Of a DNA stretch of 64,000 nt, positions 42,101 to 57,007 are shown piece after piece. The notes under the pieces were generated by a model. The model worked only from the letters and a program-made list of their open reading frames with translations, searched no databases and was not told the origin of the DNA. The position numbers and the translations under genes were made by a program. The DNA comes from Oasisia sp. SBJ-2009 (lineage: Eukaryota > Annelida > Polychaeta > Sabellida > Siboglinidae): NCBI GenBank assembly GCA_964017155.1, contig OZ024858.1:25604687-25668686 (forward strand). The letters run 5' to 3'. Positions within the stretch are counted from its first letter, which is position 1; each line of letters begins with the position of its first letter.

Positions 42101-45100
42101 TATTCTTTGCATGTTTTATGTACCCATTTCAATCTCTATGATTGCCGAGAGAGTGAAATAAATTATTATAAATTAGTGGATGACGACTCGGGCCTACTCT
42201 AGTGTCTAGTAGACATTAGTGGATGACGACCCGAGCCTACTCCTGTGTCACTGACCTTCTCACTGGAGATGGAGATGGTGTCTGAGTCTTTGTCAGACCA
42301 CTTGCTGGAACAGACAAACACGGACGTAGACCGCCATCCACACGCTTACACCAACACATCTAGAGCATTATTAAAATAACCGCCATCCACACACTTACAC
42401 CAACACATCTAGAGCATTATTAAAATAACCGCCATCCACACACTTACACCAACACATCTAGAATATTATTAAAATAACCACCATCCAAACACTTACATCA
42501 ACACATCTAGAGCATTATTAAAATAACCGCCATCCACACACTTACACCAACACATCTAGAACATTATTAAAATAACCGCCATCCACACACTTACATCAAC
42601 ACATCTAGAGCATTATTAAAATAACCGCCATCCACACACTTACACCAACACATCTAGAACATTATTAAAATAACCGCCATCCACACACTTACATCAACAC
42701 ATCTAGAGCATTATTAAAATAACCGCCATCCACACACTTACACCAACACATCTAGAGCATTATTAAAATAACCGCCATCCACACACTTACATCAACACAT
42801 CTAGAGCATTATTAAAATAACCGCCATCCACACACTTACACCAACACATCTAGAGCATTATTAAAATAACCGCCATCCACACACTTACACCAACACATCT
42901 AGAATATTATTAAAATAACCACCATCCAAACACTTACATCAACACATCTAGAGCATTATTAAAATAACCGCCATCCACACACTTACACCAACACATCTAG
43001 AACATTATTAAAATAACCGCCATCCACACACTTACACCAACACATCTAGAGCATTATTAAAATAACCGCCATCCACACACTTACACCAACATATCTAGAG
43101 CATTACTAAAATAAATACTAACAACTCATACTTTTAAGACCTAACAAATATTGTGCTACAACATGTTGCATTACAACTTAGAAAATTCTTCTGAATCAGT
43201 TCAGATCTGCCGAGTATCTATTTTAAACCACAGCGTCTGTCTCCTACAACGCTGACCGTACACCTACTCATAGTCACATGATAATCACATGACACATTAC
43301 AAAACTGAAGCACAGACAGGCTTACCTCATCTGGACATTTAAAACATAGTTTACTACTTTCATCAATGCCACTTTCAAACTACTCAGTCTAGACAGAATT
43401 AAGACAGAAGTCCTACCAGGGTTTGCTCTTGCAGGTTTCTGTCGACAAGAGGAATGAGTGCAGGAATGGGTCGAGGTTCTGTCCTTTCTGTCCAACACAA
43501 TGATCACATGACCACATTAAATGTGCTGTCTGATTTGTTTCTGTTTATTTCGCAAAAAATTAAACATATTCAATTTTCACTACGACATAGCTTGGTGAGC
43601 AACGCGTTAGATTTAATGACATTTCCACAAAAAACTATTATATGTTGGACCCAACATGATGTGAAGTGACTGTCAAAACACACTAATGTGCGATCCAATT
43701 GTGCACATGTTTATTATTATTTATGACCAACCAACTGTGACATTCAAAGCTAAATGACCTTTAGACCAATTAGCCTTTGCAAACTACTACCAGTAACAAA
43801 AAATTCTTTCAAGTATTAAGAACAGCCTTTCTGATCACACGGGCAAGATGTCCTTAGTTGCTGGCCTTACAGGTCATTCTGATAAGCATCTGTAGATTGC
43901 AGAAATACTGAGAATAAATGACACAACTTGCCTCCTTCCGTACGAGTCTGATGGCTCCGTTGGTCATCTTCCCTGCAACATGTCATTGTCATTGTTATTG
44001 TTGAATAACAACAATAACATAATCTAATAATTAACCTATGCATTATGTTGCCTCACCAGTTGATGAAGTCCATCGAAACATAGTGGAACCACTGGCCACC
44101 CATCCATACAAACCATTGGCCACCCATCCATACAAACCATTGGCCACCCATCCATATAAACCATTGGCCATCCATCCATATAAACCATTGGCCACCCATC
44201 CATATAAACCATTGGCCATCCATCCATACAAACCACTGGCCACCCATCCATATGAATCATTGGCCACCCATCCATATGAACCATTGGCCACCCATCCATA
44301 TGAACCATTGGCCACCCATCCATATGAACCAATGGCCACCCATCCATATAAACCACTGGCCATCCATATAAACCGTGGCCACCCATCCATATAAACCATT
44401 GGCCACACATCCATATGAACCACTTGCCACACATCCATATGAACCATTGTCCACCCATCCATATGAACCACTGGCCACACATCCATATGAACCATTGGCC
44501 ACACATCCATATGAACCACTGGCCACCCATCCATATAAACCATTGGCCACACATCCATATGAACCATTGGCCACACATCCATATGAACCACTGTCAACCC
44601 ATCCATATGAACCACTGGCCACACATCCATATGAACCACTGTCCACCCATCCATATGAATCATTGTCCACCCATCCATATGAACCATTGGCCACCCATCA
44701 ATATGAACCATTGTCCACCCCATCCATATATACCACTGTCCACCCCATCCATATATACCACTGTCCACCCCATCCATATATACCACTGTCCACCCCATCC
44801 ATATATACCACTGTCCACCCCATCCATATATACCACTATCCACCCCTTCCATACCAACTACTATCCACCCCCACCAACATGAACCACTGTCCACCCCACC
44901 AATATGTGGAGTGGGATGTGATTTTGTGACATCCAAAACCATTCGATTCCCAAAACCACTGGCAGTAACCGCTTAACTTACCTTATGTGAAATGGTTGAA
45001 AAGACCGAAGAGACTACACCAGCCAGTTCTCATACTTATATCACACACAGTGTGCATTAAATATATTCCTATAACATATCCACCACTGTCTATAGTAAGA

Positions 45101-46095
45101 TACTTGCTTACTCATTGACATAAACATACAGCATATTTTATTTAACAAATGAAAATGTATTCACCAAAACATCTACAAATAAAATAATCACACACCCCAC
45201 AAATATTACTATCTTCAATACACTTTGTCTTTAAGGAATATGACGTAAACATGGCATATTAGGACAAGACTAATGCCACCTTTATCAACAAAACATGTTT
45301 TGATCATTAATTCTAAAATCGTAATGTTGACTCAACATAAGCTGTCTTAGAATCAAAACAATCACCAACCACACAAAATAACCAACTAATCAGAAGCATC
45401 AACAAACCACTCATTGACAACATTTGATCAGCTGGATTAAAGCTAACTACGGCACAGGCGACACACACATTCCGCTGTATCCAGGAAGTTTAATCAGACC
45501 ACATTTACATTTTCCATAGGCGACCATTATAACGTTTCCTTCATTTCCTACTAATCTTGAGGAGATCTGTTATTGACAATTTCACAGCATATTTACCCTC
45601 CATAGACAGAGAGAGGTTCAGTGAAAAATTCGTGAACTTTTAATACCTCAGGCTCCCACAAACTTCTTTCAAACCTTACACCCGTCCATTTCTGCTTGAA
45701 CCACCCACGGATTGGCCCTGATTACATCACCAAGCAAAATGACAACTGTATTAATATGCAGAAATGCACCGACTGACAGCTGTCATAATTTGACAGCTCT
45801 GATGCCACGCTGCACAAAAATTTCTACTCACTCGACACTACATATGTCTCACAGAAATTCAGACAACCTGCATAATGCTGTTTTTATAGGGTACTCTTGG
45901 GTCGAACGAACACCTTATTGTGGTCTAACATCATGTGTTGCTATGGTTACCAACAGTGAGCATAAAGTACCCTGGCTAGATGGTCAACTCACCCAAGTTG
46001 AGATCTGGAAGGAAGCTGCTGCTGAACTCAATGTCGGAGGTGAAGAAACTATAGAGGAGCTCGGAGCCACGTAGGCCGGGGAAGGTGAGTAGACG
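35853..46095 (-). CDS. SNX14: SNX14 exons: PX end, linker and nexin C-terminal domain
   Basis: Exon 46095-45993 ([20 protein letters not shown]) finishes PX. Exons 43972-43932, 43487-43417 and 42304-42256 are linker ([45 protein letters not shown]). Exons 41414-41294 to 36035-35853 form the nexin-C domain: [84 protein letters not shown] and [17 protein letters not shown]. The C-terminus after FPELN is longer than in human (about 40 extra residues, polar) and ends at TAG 35853-35855. Exon 39558-39528 is only 31 nt. Confidence 0.94.
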
Positions 46096-49000
46096 CTGGA
46101 ACAGCCAGTCACATGGTCACAGTCAGAAACAACTCTAGTCATTCCACTGATGAAACAAAACAACACAACATAGAAAACAGAAAAATACGAGGATGACTGA
46201 TGAGTGATTGTTTTTGTAAAAATAATAGTTGATTGGATGCAACTTAACGAGTTGCAGGTCCAGGCTGAAACCATACCTGATTTCAGCCCCTGACCTGTGG
46301 CTCAAACACTCAATAACATGCGCACACCCGCTGTCGTATATAATAGCCAATATTGGCTCCTTATCCCATTCAGATTCAGATTTATCTAAACATTATTTTA
46401 GGTTTTGTGAGTCATTAAGATCATTGTAACAATAAAATACAAACATAAGAAATACAATAACTAATCAATAGGTACCTTAAAACAAAAGTCGTAAGTACAA
46501 TATGTCCTGGTAAGAAAGGTGATGCACTAGGCAACTGCAGAGAATTTGGCTGCCAGTTCTTGCCATCTATGGTGAGGTTTCACAAGTTTGTGATAGCAAG
46601 AACATTACATTTTTAACTTTTATGTAATGTATCAAAGTGAATCCACTACCCCACACTCGCAACACATAGTGCACAACTTTGTGCAATCTAAAATGGCTTT
46701 CATAACTGCACCCAATAATTCATCGGACACAACATGGTTGCCAACCATAGCTACATCTAGAGATCTGTCCACTTGTCATTTGGATGGGTAACGACCATTT
46801 TTGGACGGGTATTTCTGTTTGAACTGGCTTCAAAGATCCTATCTATGCTATGTGACGTATGTGTCTATGGGGATGCTTGTGACTCTGGATGCTGAATGAT
46901 TATTGTCAAGACACAGCCCATCACACTGCTCAGTGGTTCTGATATCCACATTAGCATCAGTGTGCATTAATATATGTTCCACTCAACAGGTGGCACCACA
47001 GTATCAATCTTTTCCGACATGACACATGATTACTAACTCATTACTACTAATACTAAACTCTTTAGTGATGCATGTTCTTATAAGTCTACCTACTAATGTT
47101 GTCCTTCACACCCGATAAAGACAGGTGTTTGTGAGTTTTTACTCACCTGTAGATACTGTTCCAGAGCAGCCTTTTTCGATTCGAGGAACTCAATATTTTT
47201 TGTGCCAAATGACTTCTTTGGAGGAAGCTGGAGATCGTCAAATTCACCTGAACATGGACACAACAAATACATACATCTTCTATAATAATCTTGTAAAAAT
47301 ACATTTCATAAAAGGCAACACATTCTAGTAAAATGTTTTTTTTTGATAAATCAGTTATATCTCATTAGGCCTATTAGTGAGAATATTTACAAGCAAACAT
47401 TTTACAGTAATCATCTAGTAGAAGACAGAAGCATATTCTAACATGTAATTTTTACAATATATTAGCACATCATGTTACCACTAGTAAGATTTTGTTTTAA
47501 ATTATATTCATGTTAGCTATATTTAACTGATATTAATAATTTACTACTTCCACATTTCTGTATTCTACAATCCTTCATTGGCCTGCTGAATATGTGGTGT
47601 CCAAAAGATTAAATGATAATGATATCATAACTAGATTTTCAGTGATTCACATCACTAAAAATGCAATATTTAACTTACCGTGGAACTCAGTTAGTTTCTG
47701 TTCCAGTACATAAAACTCATTGTACCTTCTGGAAAGTTCAAGACAATACCAACATTAGCAACAATCAAAATAACTGATATGTCAACATGCATAGAACATT
47801 CATCTTCAGAATCCTCAATCATTAATCAAACATATCACAGTACAGTAGTTTGTCAAACATATAGTTCCCAACAACACAGGTAGCACAACAACAGGGCACG
47901 AGGGATTTATCAAAAGGTTCCTCAAGTTTTAAAAGTTCTGCTTTCCTATGTAACATATTTGGGAGTAGCTTGCTTTTATGCTAACTTGCATATCCCTGTT
48001 CTGGATTACACATAATGATTCTTGTTTTGTTATGTCGCTGAGCTCAGGTTCATTACAGACATATATTATTATGATTGCTGTATAATTAAGGGGCTATTAA
48101 AAATTCACGTTATGCTAATTTCTCCCCTACTTCAGCGCTGGAATGAAAACCACTTTAAAATTACTTAAGTCTACACCCACTGTAATGTAAGTCAGTAGGC
48201 ACACACTGAGCCAACCATATGTCACTAGAGCACCGTTATTGTATCCATGAATTGTACATGTACCAGTTGTCACCACTTATCATTCAATCATGTTCTCACC
48301 AGTTAATAAATGATTTGAACTCCTACACTAAATTAGTCCTTAATCATGTTTGTAGTGTAGTGATATAAATGTTGCCCTGAGCTTGTGAAGTGAGGTATAA
48401 CAACGTCAGTGGAGTTCTATGGCATAATAAAGACATCCACCATAAGATTCGGTAACCTTCTGAATATACCCCACCTCCCTGGCATTACATCATGTTTAAT
48501 TAGAAACTGAGAGAAACAGTCTAGATACCTTTCCACTGTCCACTGAGACGCCTCAAAGTCATCTGAAAATGATGTAGCCAACTTTAAATATAATTTCACT
48601 TATAAAACAGAAAATCATCGAATTAGATGTATCTATGTGTAAGTGAAAGTAATCCATGCAGACATTAAGGCTATGATGACAAATCGAGTTAATCTCATTA
48701 ATCCTGCACTTACACAAACACAATATATTGCACAGATAACAAATTATTACTTCCGATATTTTTATTATTCTTGTGATCACTGATGATACTCAGTATTTCT
48801 GTTTTGGAGTGTAGTATTTTGTTACTTTGATAATATTTTTGTGGTGCTACATTATTTTTTGGGATTATAAAACAAATAGCGTTTTTTGTGTGACTCAGAG
48901 GTTTTTATCCTTTTACCAAAAACTCATAAGTAGTAACAGAGATGAAACAATACCTACGCAGAGATAGACGTCTTACCTTCAAGGACATCCACACGTCTCA

Positions 49001-51375
49001 CCTCCACCAGGTAGGTGTAGTAACACCTGTTGGGGTTCTCAGGCTCAGCCTTTGTCAGCACCTCAGGGACCGTCACACGCCACGCACTCAGGTCTCGCAG
49101 GGGACCATCCCATAAGTGTACAGCTGACATCATCACGTGGTCCTCCTGGAGAAACAAAACACCAGGAAGTAACACTAACGTGGTCTAGGTGGACACCAAC
49201 GTGGCCTCGGTGGACACCAATGTGGTCTTAGTGGACACCAACGTGGTCTTAGTAGACACCAACGTGGTCTCGGTGGACACCAACGTGGTCTCGGTGGACA
49301 CCAACGTGGTCTGAGTGGACACCAACGATGAACGTGGTCTCGGTGGACACCAACGTGGTCTCGGTGGACACCAACATGGTCTAGGTGGACACCAACATGG
49401 TCTTAGTGGACACCAACGTGGTCTTGGTGGACACCAACGTGGTCTCGGTGGACACCAACGTGGTCTAGGTGGACACCAACGTGGTCTCGGTGGACACCAA
49501 CATGGTCTAGGTGGACACCAATGTTGTCTTGGTGGACACCAACATGGTCTCGGTGGACACCAACGTGGTCTCGGTGGACACCAACGTGGTCTCGGTGGAC
49601 ACCAACGTGGTCTAGGTGGACACCAACGTGGTCTAGGTGGACACCAACGTGGTCTAGGTGGACACCAACGTGGTCTAGGTGGACACCAATGTGGTCTAGG
49701 TGGACACCAATGTGGTCTAGGTGGACACCAACGTGGTCTAGGTGGACACCAACATGGTCTAGGTGGACACCAATGTGGTCTAGGTGGACACCAACGTGGT
49801 CTCGGTGGACACCAATGTGGTCTCGGTGGACACCAATGTGGTCTAGGTGGACACCAATGTGGTCTAGGTGGACACCAATGTGGTCTAGGTGGACACCAAC
49901 GTGGTCTAGGTGGACACCAATGTGGTCTCGGTGGACACCAATGTGGTCTCGGTGGACACCAATGTGGTCTCGGTGGACACCAACTTGGTCTAGGTGGACA
50001 CTAAAGTGATTTTGGTGGACACCAATATCGTGATATTATATATCACGATATATAATATTAATGACCAATATCCTCGACAGTCAAGCTCAGTGGTGTGACC
50101 AAACAAAGACTTTAAGCAATTGTGTAATCGTAAACAATGCACAAGTCGCACGGATGCTTGAAGGTGCTAGGAAGCTAAGGAAGATAGGCATCTTTAAAGA
50201 GAGAGGTTTTTAGACGCCGGTAGAATGAAACTATATTTCCTTCTAATTTTACACTGGCAGGAAGCAAGTTCCACATTGTTGGTACGGCAACTGAGAAAGC
50301 TCGGGTCCCAGCTTTCGTTTTCACCCGAGGAATGTAAAGAAAGTTACTACTGGTTGAGCAAAGCTGTCTGGAATTTCTTGCCGGAGTGAGCATCGAATTA
50401 AGATATGCTAGTTGTGTAGATGAGATCCTTGATAGGCTATTGTACAAATCTTAAAAATAATGCGATAGTGCACAGGGAGCCAATGCAACGATTTCAGAAG
50501 CAGTACTGAGCGAGAAAAACGAGGAGAATGCGTGACTACAAGATAGTTTAGGTAGTAATAATAATAATACAGTTTTTATATAGCACTAATTCCCACATGG
50601 CGGATCGATGTGCTGCACAAGAAATATACTAAATGTATATTAATAAAATAAATAGAAATGTAAATTATATAAATTAATATAAATCATAATAATTTTCAGT
50701 TTTAAGATGTACTAGTAAACCTTTGTATGTAAATTATTTAAATTAATTTAAACTAAATTAAACACTGCTTTTAAAATGTATAGTACTAAAACTTGGTATG
50801 TAAATTATATAAATTAATACAAAATTAAGACCTTTACTAAAACTGTATATGTATATATATATATATAAATTTATAAATTAATCTAAAACATAAACACGGA
50901 TTAAAATGTGTATGACACTAAAATTAAATTCTAAAGCAATGTCCATCATTTCAAAACAATTTGAATTAATTGAAATGTCTAATAAAAAGATATGTCTTTA
51001 AGCACTTTCTAAACATAGATAATGTCTCGGATGCCCAAATGTTCACAGGTAATTCATTCCACAATCAAGGTGCTGTTGCGCCAAATAAACATAGCTGCGT
51101 ACCTGTGTGTGGTCAGACAGGTCGACCTACCTCCATGAGACCTACCTCCATGAGACCTACCTCCATGAGATCAGCCTCCTCAGACAAATCGGTGACGTCC
51201 CCGGCCAGACAGCCTTCCACTGTGACACAGGACAACATCAGTGAACACACGGCCTGGGTAGACACCTAGACATGTCACCCTACAGTGTCTGACTTGGTTA
51301 TACAACACCAACTACACGCCCACTCACAGGTACAGTTACTTTACATTTTAATCTCACAATAGTTATTTTAGCTGA

Positions 51376-51434
<59 letters not shown>

Positions 51435-51473
51435 TATATATATGTATGTATATATACATATATATGTATATAT

Positions 51474-51537
<64 letters not shown>

Positions 51538-51593
51538 AGATTAATAATACATATATATATATATGTATATATATATAGACGCCCTTGATCTTA

Positions 51594-51642
<49 letters not shown>

Positions 51643-53835
51643 TGTATATATATATTATTCATCTTATTTATGTTTTATTATTATCATTGCAGCATAGTTG
51701 TTTTTATTTTTATTTCACATGTCTAATAATCCTTTGAAAGAACATAATTTAATCTGTAAATATATACAGCTGTACAGTGTATATGACATAATTTATACAT
51801 AGCATATTTTATGTTTTTATCACAGCGTATCATTACTTACTATTTATTATTATTATTACTATCAGTACAGGATCATAGTATCTGAATTATTTGCTCTCAC
51901 AGAATGTGCTCTCACTTGATCATAGTATCTGAATTGTGTGCACTCACAGGATTATAGCATCTGAATTATGTGCTCTCACATGATCATGGTATCTGAATTA
52001 TGTGCTCTCACAGGATTATAGCATCTGAATTATGTGCTCTCACATGATCATAGTATCCGAATTATGTGCTCTCACATGACCATAGTATCTGAATTGTGTG
52101 CTCTCACAGGATTATAGTATCTGAATTATGTGCTCTCACTTGATCATAGTATCTGAATTATGTGCTCTCACAGGATCATAGTATCTGAATAATAAAAATC
52201 CTTTTATCCAATGAATTATTATTTGACAAAGAAAAACATGATGTGATTTTGTGTTCGTGTAATGAGACACTGGCAGTCTGGCTGAGGCCTGACTGCATGT
52301 CACAGCTACCAACTGACCTGTGCTTGTTTTGAAGACGCCCTTGATCTTACTGCCCAGTTTTGAGAGTGTGAGTGCATCGCCCAGCCTTGTGGCCGTCCTA
52401 CAACAGAACCTCTCAGGTTACACCAGGCTGCCTCGACACAGTCGGCAATGTCTCCCAGAAAGCATCTCACAGTCTGTTACAACTTACAAGAACTTGTGAT
52501 CCAGATATTACCTTTTTGTTGGCATATATCAAGTATGGAGCTGGTGTCTTGGTTGAAGGCTCTCATACAACATGTGCAATTAAAGGGAACTTAAAGAGTT
52601 ACTAACTGAAGGAGTTAAGCAAAATAATCATTTGTGACTGCAGTCAACATTTTCACGTCAGTGGTTAACTCCGAATGTGGTCTCAAACTGAAAGATTCTA
52701 ATAAAATGTCTGCTATCCTGAAGGCGGTTATCTTACTCAAGGTATGGAAACCTCTCAAGACATAAATAAAACAACTTACATAATGGACAGTGGCATTCTC
52801 AGCTGAGAACATTATTAAAAATGCTAGTTGCAAATGGTTAGCGTTTGTCTAATACCTGATGAATTTAACCAAACTGAATACGCCTTTTGGTCGGATCCCT
52901 TCAAATTCAGCCCAATATATATTAAATCTGCACATGATACACTAAACTGGAGCCATGGTAAGTGCATCTCCTCCCCGCTCCCATCCATTTGCCTCATGTC
53001 TAACAACTGGGGAAATATTTCAATAAATACAAACAAAGTTATTTAGAATTACACATTTGTTCAGTGTACAAATTGAAAGGTGAGACATTCACCAGAGGGC
53101 AGCACTGTGACAATGTGTTCAATACATTTTCTAGAGGGCAGCACTGTGATGTTACGTTCGATACATTCTCTACAGGTGAGCACACAGGTGTTACCTTTGT
53201 GTCATTGGGACATGACTACCTACAGTGTCGGAACTGGCAAGACCAGAAATTAAATGGTCAGTGATAATTATCCAAATATTGTAACGGTGAGAACAGTTGC
53301 CCTGGGTTTGTTGCTCCATGGGACGGGGCAAGATGACACAAGATAATACCACAATGAACCACCAATCCAAAACAAGTGACATGAACTGACAGGGATGAAA
53401 CCACCACAACACGATCCATGGGAGAGACAACGGGAGACAGCCGATGTGGAGGAACACCGAGGGCATAGACAGGAGCAGGGCGTCCACACACGGTCACAAT
53501 GACAGCTGACATACATATCCACTGCTGTGTGACACATCCTACTGTCAGTGTCAACATTGAAATTGTTCACATGCTTCCTCTTCTGCTTCTGTGGGCTGTG
53601 GACAGCCTCACTTGGTCTGCCATTTATCTCTCTCTCTCTCTCTTTCTGTCTCTTCTGTCTCTTCTGTCTCTTCTGTCTCTCTGTCTTTGTCTCTGTCTCT
53701 GTCTCTGTGTGTGTCTCTCTGTCTCTCTGTCTCTCTGTCTCTCTGTCTCTCTGTCTCTCTGTCTCTGTCTCTGTCTCTGTCTCTGTCTCTGTCTCTCTCT
53801 CTGTCTCTCTCTCTGTCTGCCTCTCCCTGTGTCTC

Positions 53836-53870
<35 letters not shown>

Positions 53871-54059
53871 GTCTGTCTCTCCTTCTTGTCTCTCTGTCTC
53901 TGTCTGTTTGTCTGTCTGTCTGCCTATCTGTCTGTCACTGTCTATCTCTCGGTCTCTCTCTCTTTGGACAGCCTCACTTGGTCTGTCATTTCTCTCTCTC
54001 TCTCTTTCTGTCTCTTCTGTCTCTCTGTCTTTGTCTCTGTCTCTGTCTGTGTGTGTGTG

Positions 54060-54090
<31 letters not shown>

Positions 54091-56875
54091 GTCTCTCTCT
54101 CTGTCTGCCTCTCCCTCTCCCTGTGTCTCTGTCTATATATATATATATATGTCTGTCTCTCCTTCTTGTCTCTCTGTCTCTATCTGTTTGTCTGTCTGTC
54201 TGCCTATCTGTCTGTCACTGTCTATCTCTCGGTCTCTCTCTCTCTTTGGACAGCATCACTTGGTCTGCCATATCTCTCTGTCTCGCTGTCTCACTAACAA
54301 AATCCCAGCAGCTTGTGACACGACGGTCGACCAGGAAGTGTAACACCCAGGGGACCACCACTTGACAGGTACACACAGTGTGTGAGGAGGGAGAGGCTCC
54401 ATAGAGGGACACGTTGTGATTACCTGAGCACACTGAACGAGACGCTTGTGTTCTCAGCAATGCTGCAACTACGCAGTGCATGGACACAACAGAACTCAGA
54501 CTGGCTCACCTCATTAACATCACAGTTCAGGGCATTGTTAGTGTTCACACTGTCACTAGATCTCAGTGCAGTCTACACACAGCAAACATGCTGCTCTATG
54601 CAAAATAACATAAATAAGTGAGACAACCACTCAATTTATAAGCTGAAGCAGAGGATCACATAGACACAGAAATTCAACTCAGATGTGGAAGCAGTTATTG
54701 AAATGTCCTGTTACATCAGGCAAATCAAGGCACACACTTATGTAAGTGATACCAAATACCTCCGAAACTAAACCGAAATAGCAAACTTTGACATAAAAGA
54801 TATATCATATCGCAATAATTTCAACAAAGCATGAAGCAGTCTCTTACTCAGGTTACATCACGACATGAAGCGCTTAATGTAATGTAACCATAAAACAGAG
54901 AACATATTACTCCCAAATTAGACTTCATATAAACACAGTCTTCTCAGTTCCCTAACTTGCATAAATATCAATTTCACAATGTCAGACAATAACAATCTTT
55001 GCTCAAACTAAAAACATGGCAAAACTCTGCAAGCATGGATGTTTTGCTCTTTGTTCCTGCATTTTTAAATCCCCATTTTACACTATCTCTCACAGTAAAC
55101 CTAGTTAGTATCAAAGATTAAAACACGATTTATACCATTATTAATTTTGACGTAATCTTAGGACAATTAGTCAGGACAGATGGGGCATTTTTGTTTTACG
55201 AATGATCACTAATACATGTTACAAGTCAACGTGGCAACTGCCACATATTCCTGTTACATATTCAGGTGTTTGTACAAGAGACATGAATTGGCAATGTTGA
55301 TAGTTAGACCCACCTGTTGGAGCGCCGTTGTAGTCTCGTGTTAAGACGGTCCCCACACAGCAGCTGGTAGTACTGCAACACGACACACACTGTCAGCACA
55401 CACTGTCAGCACAACATGACACTCACTGTCAGCACAAACCTTACTGCAACATGACACTGACTGTCAGCACAAACCTTACTGCAACACAACACCCACTGTC
55501 AGCACAAACCTTACTGCAACACAACATCCACTGTCAGCACAAACCTTACTGCAACACAACACACACTGTCAGCACAACACTTACTGCAACATGACACTCA
55601 CTGTCAGCACAAAACTTGCAGCAACATGACACCCACTGTCAGCACAAAACTTACTGCAACATGACACTCACTGTCAGCACAAAACTTATTGCAACATAAC
55701 ATTCGCTGTCAGCGCAAAACGTACAGCAACATGACACTCACTGTCAGCACAAACCTTACTGCAACATGACATTCACTGTCAGCACAAAACTTATTGCAAC
55801 ATGACATTCACTGTCAGCACAAAACGTACTGCAACAGGACACTCACTGTCAGCACAAAACTTGCAGCAACATGACACTTACTGTCAGCACAAAGCTTACT
55901 GCAACATGACATTCACTGTCAGTGCAAAACACGACATCAACAACTCAAAAGTAGATCTTTTCAGTGTATTCACATGCATAACTAAGTTAAAACCACAACA
56001 TTTTTATTTCAGCAGTATTGGTTCCAAATGTTTTTACCAGATTTTATTTTAAAGTTCAGATTGTTCAATGTAATATTATCGAAAGATACAGCAGAACCAG
56101 CAAGTCTAAGAAGTAACTTTACAATGTTATCTTCATTGTAATTCTTATGGAAACAATATGAAAACAGCATATATGTCACTGACAGTGGCACAAAATGAAT
56201 CCATACATATCTATCTACCTCCACATTACAATGCAATCTGTCTACTTTTCATAGTGCTGGTTACTTTTTCCTATCTACCAATCTGAGTTACTTACGTCAT
56301 CGCTTTGATGAAAGAGAGGCAGGAAGGTATTCTCGAGCAAGTTGTACGCATGTTCATAGGCTCTGAAAGTAACACAAGAGTTACATAACTGCCAGTGGTG
56401 TTTACAGTATACCAAAACAAAACATCCAACAGGTGGCACTGCATACACAGAGTCGCAGGGATCTGGTCGTGATGTGTTCGTACTGAACGATGATGTAACT
56501 AATGACGATGATGTAACTCTAGTACTGCTGTAAATATCTTCTATGATTGCTACAAGTGATATGTACATGTCAGCGGTGAAAGGTTCGTGTAACTTGGGGC
56601 AATCAACATGTCTTGTCATAGTTCTGACCAACACTCCTGGGGAGTTGAACTGCAGCTGTTCATATCTCATGCACACACATACATACATAAACACACACAC
56701 ATACACATATATACACATATATACACACAAACACACATATACACACAAACACACACACAAACACACACACATATACACATATACACAAACACACACACAC
56801 ACTCACACACACATATACACAAACACACACACACTCACACACAAACACACACATATACACACAAAAACACACACA

Positions 56876-56928
<53 letters not shown>

Positions 56929-56950
56929 ACACACTCACACACACATACAC

Positions 56951-57007
<57 letters not shown>

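Noticed and set aside
44036..44942. Overlapping ORFs up to 299 codons on both strands (WMGGQWFI- and [12 protein letters not shown] repeats)
   Set aside because: Pure translation of a 24-bp satellite in an SNX14 intron, with no start context or homology.
49315..50009. 229-codon GLGGHQ-repeat ORF and a WSRWTPT-repeat ORF
   Set aside because: A 21-bp satellite, a multiple of three, read in two frames; antisense to an SNX14 intron.
53499..54365. Leu/Ser/Cys-rich ORFs of 249-288 codons
   Set aside because: CT/CTGT simple repeat; three frames open at once.
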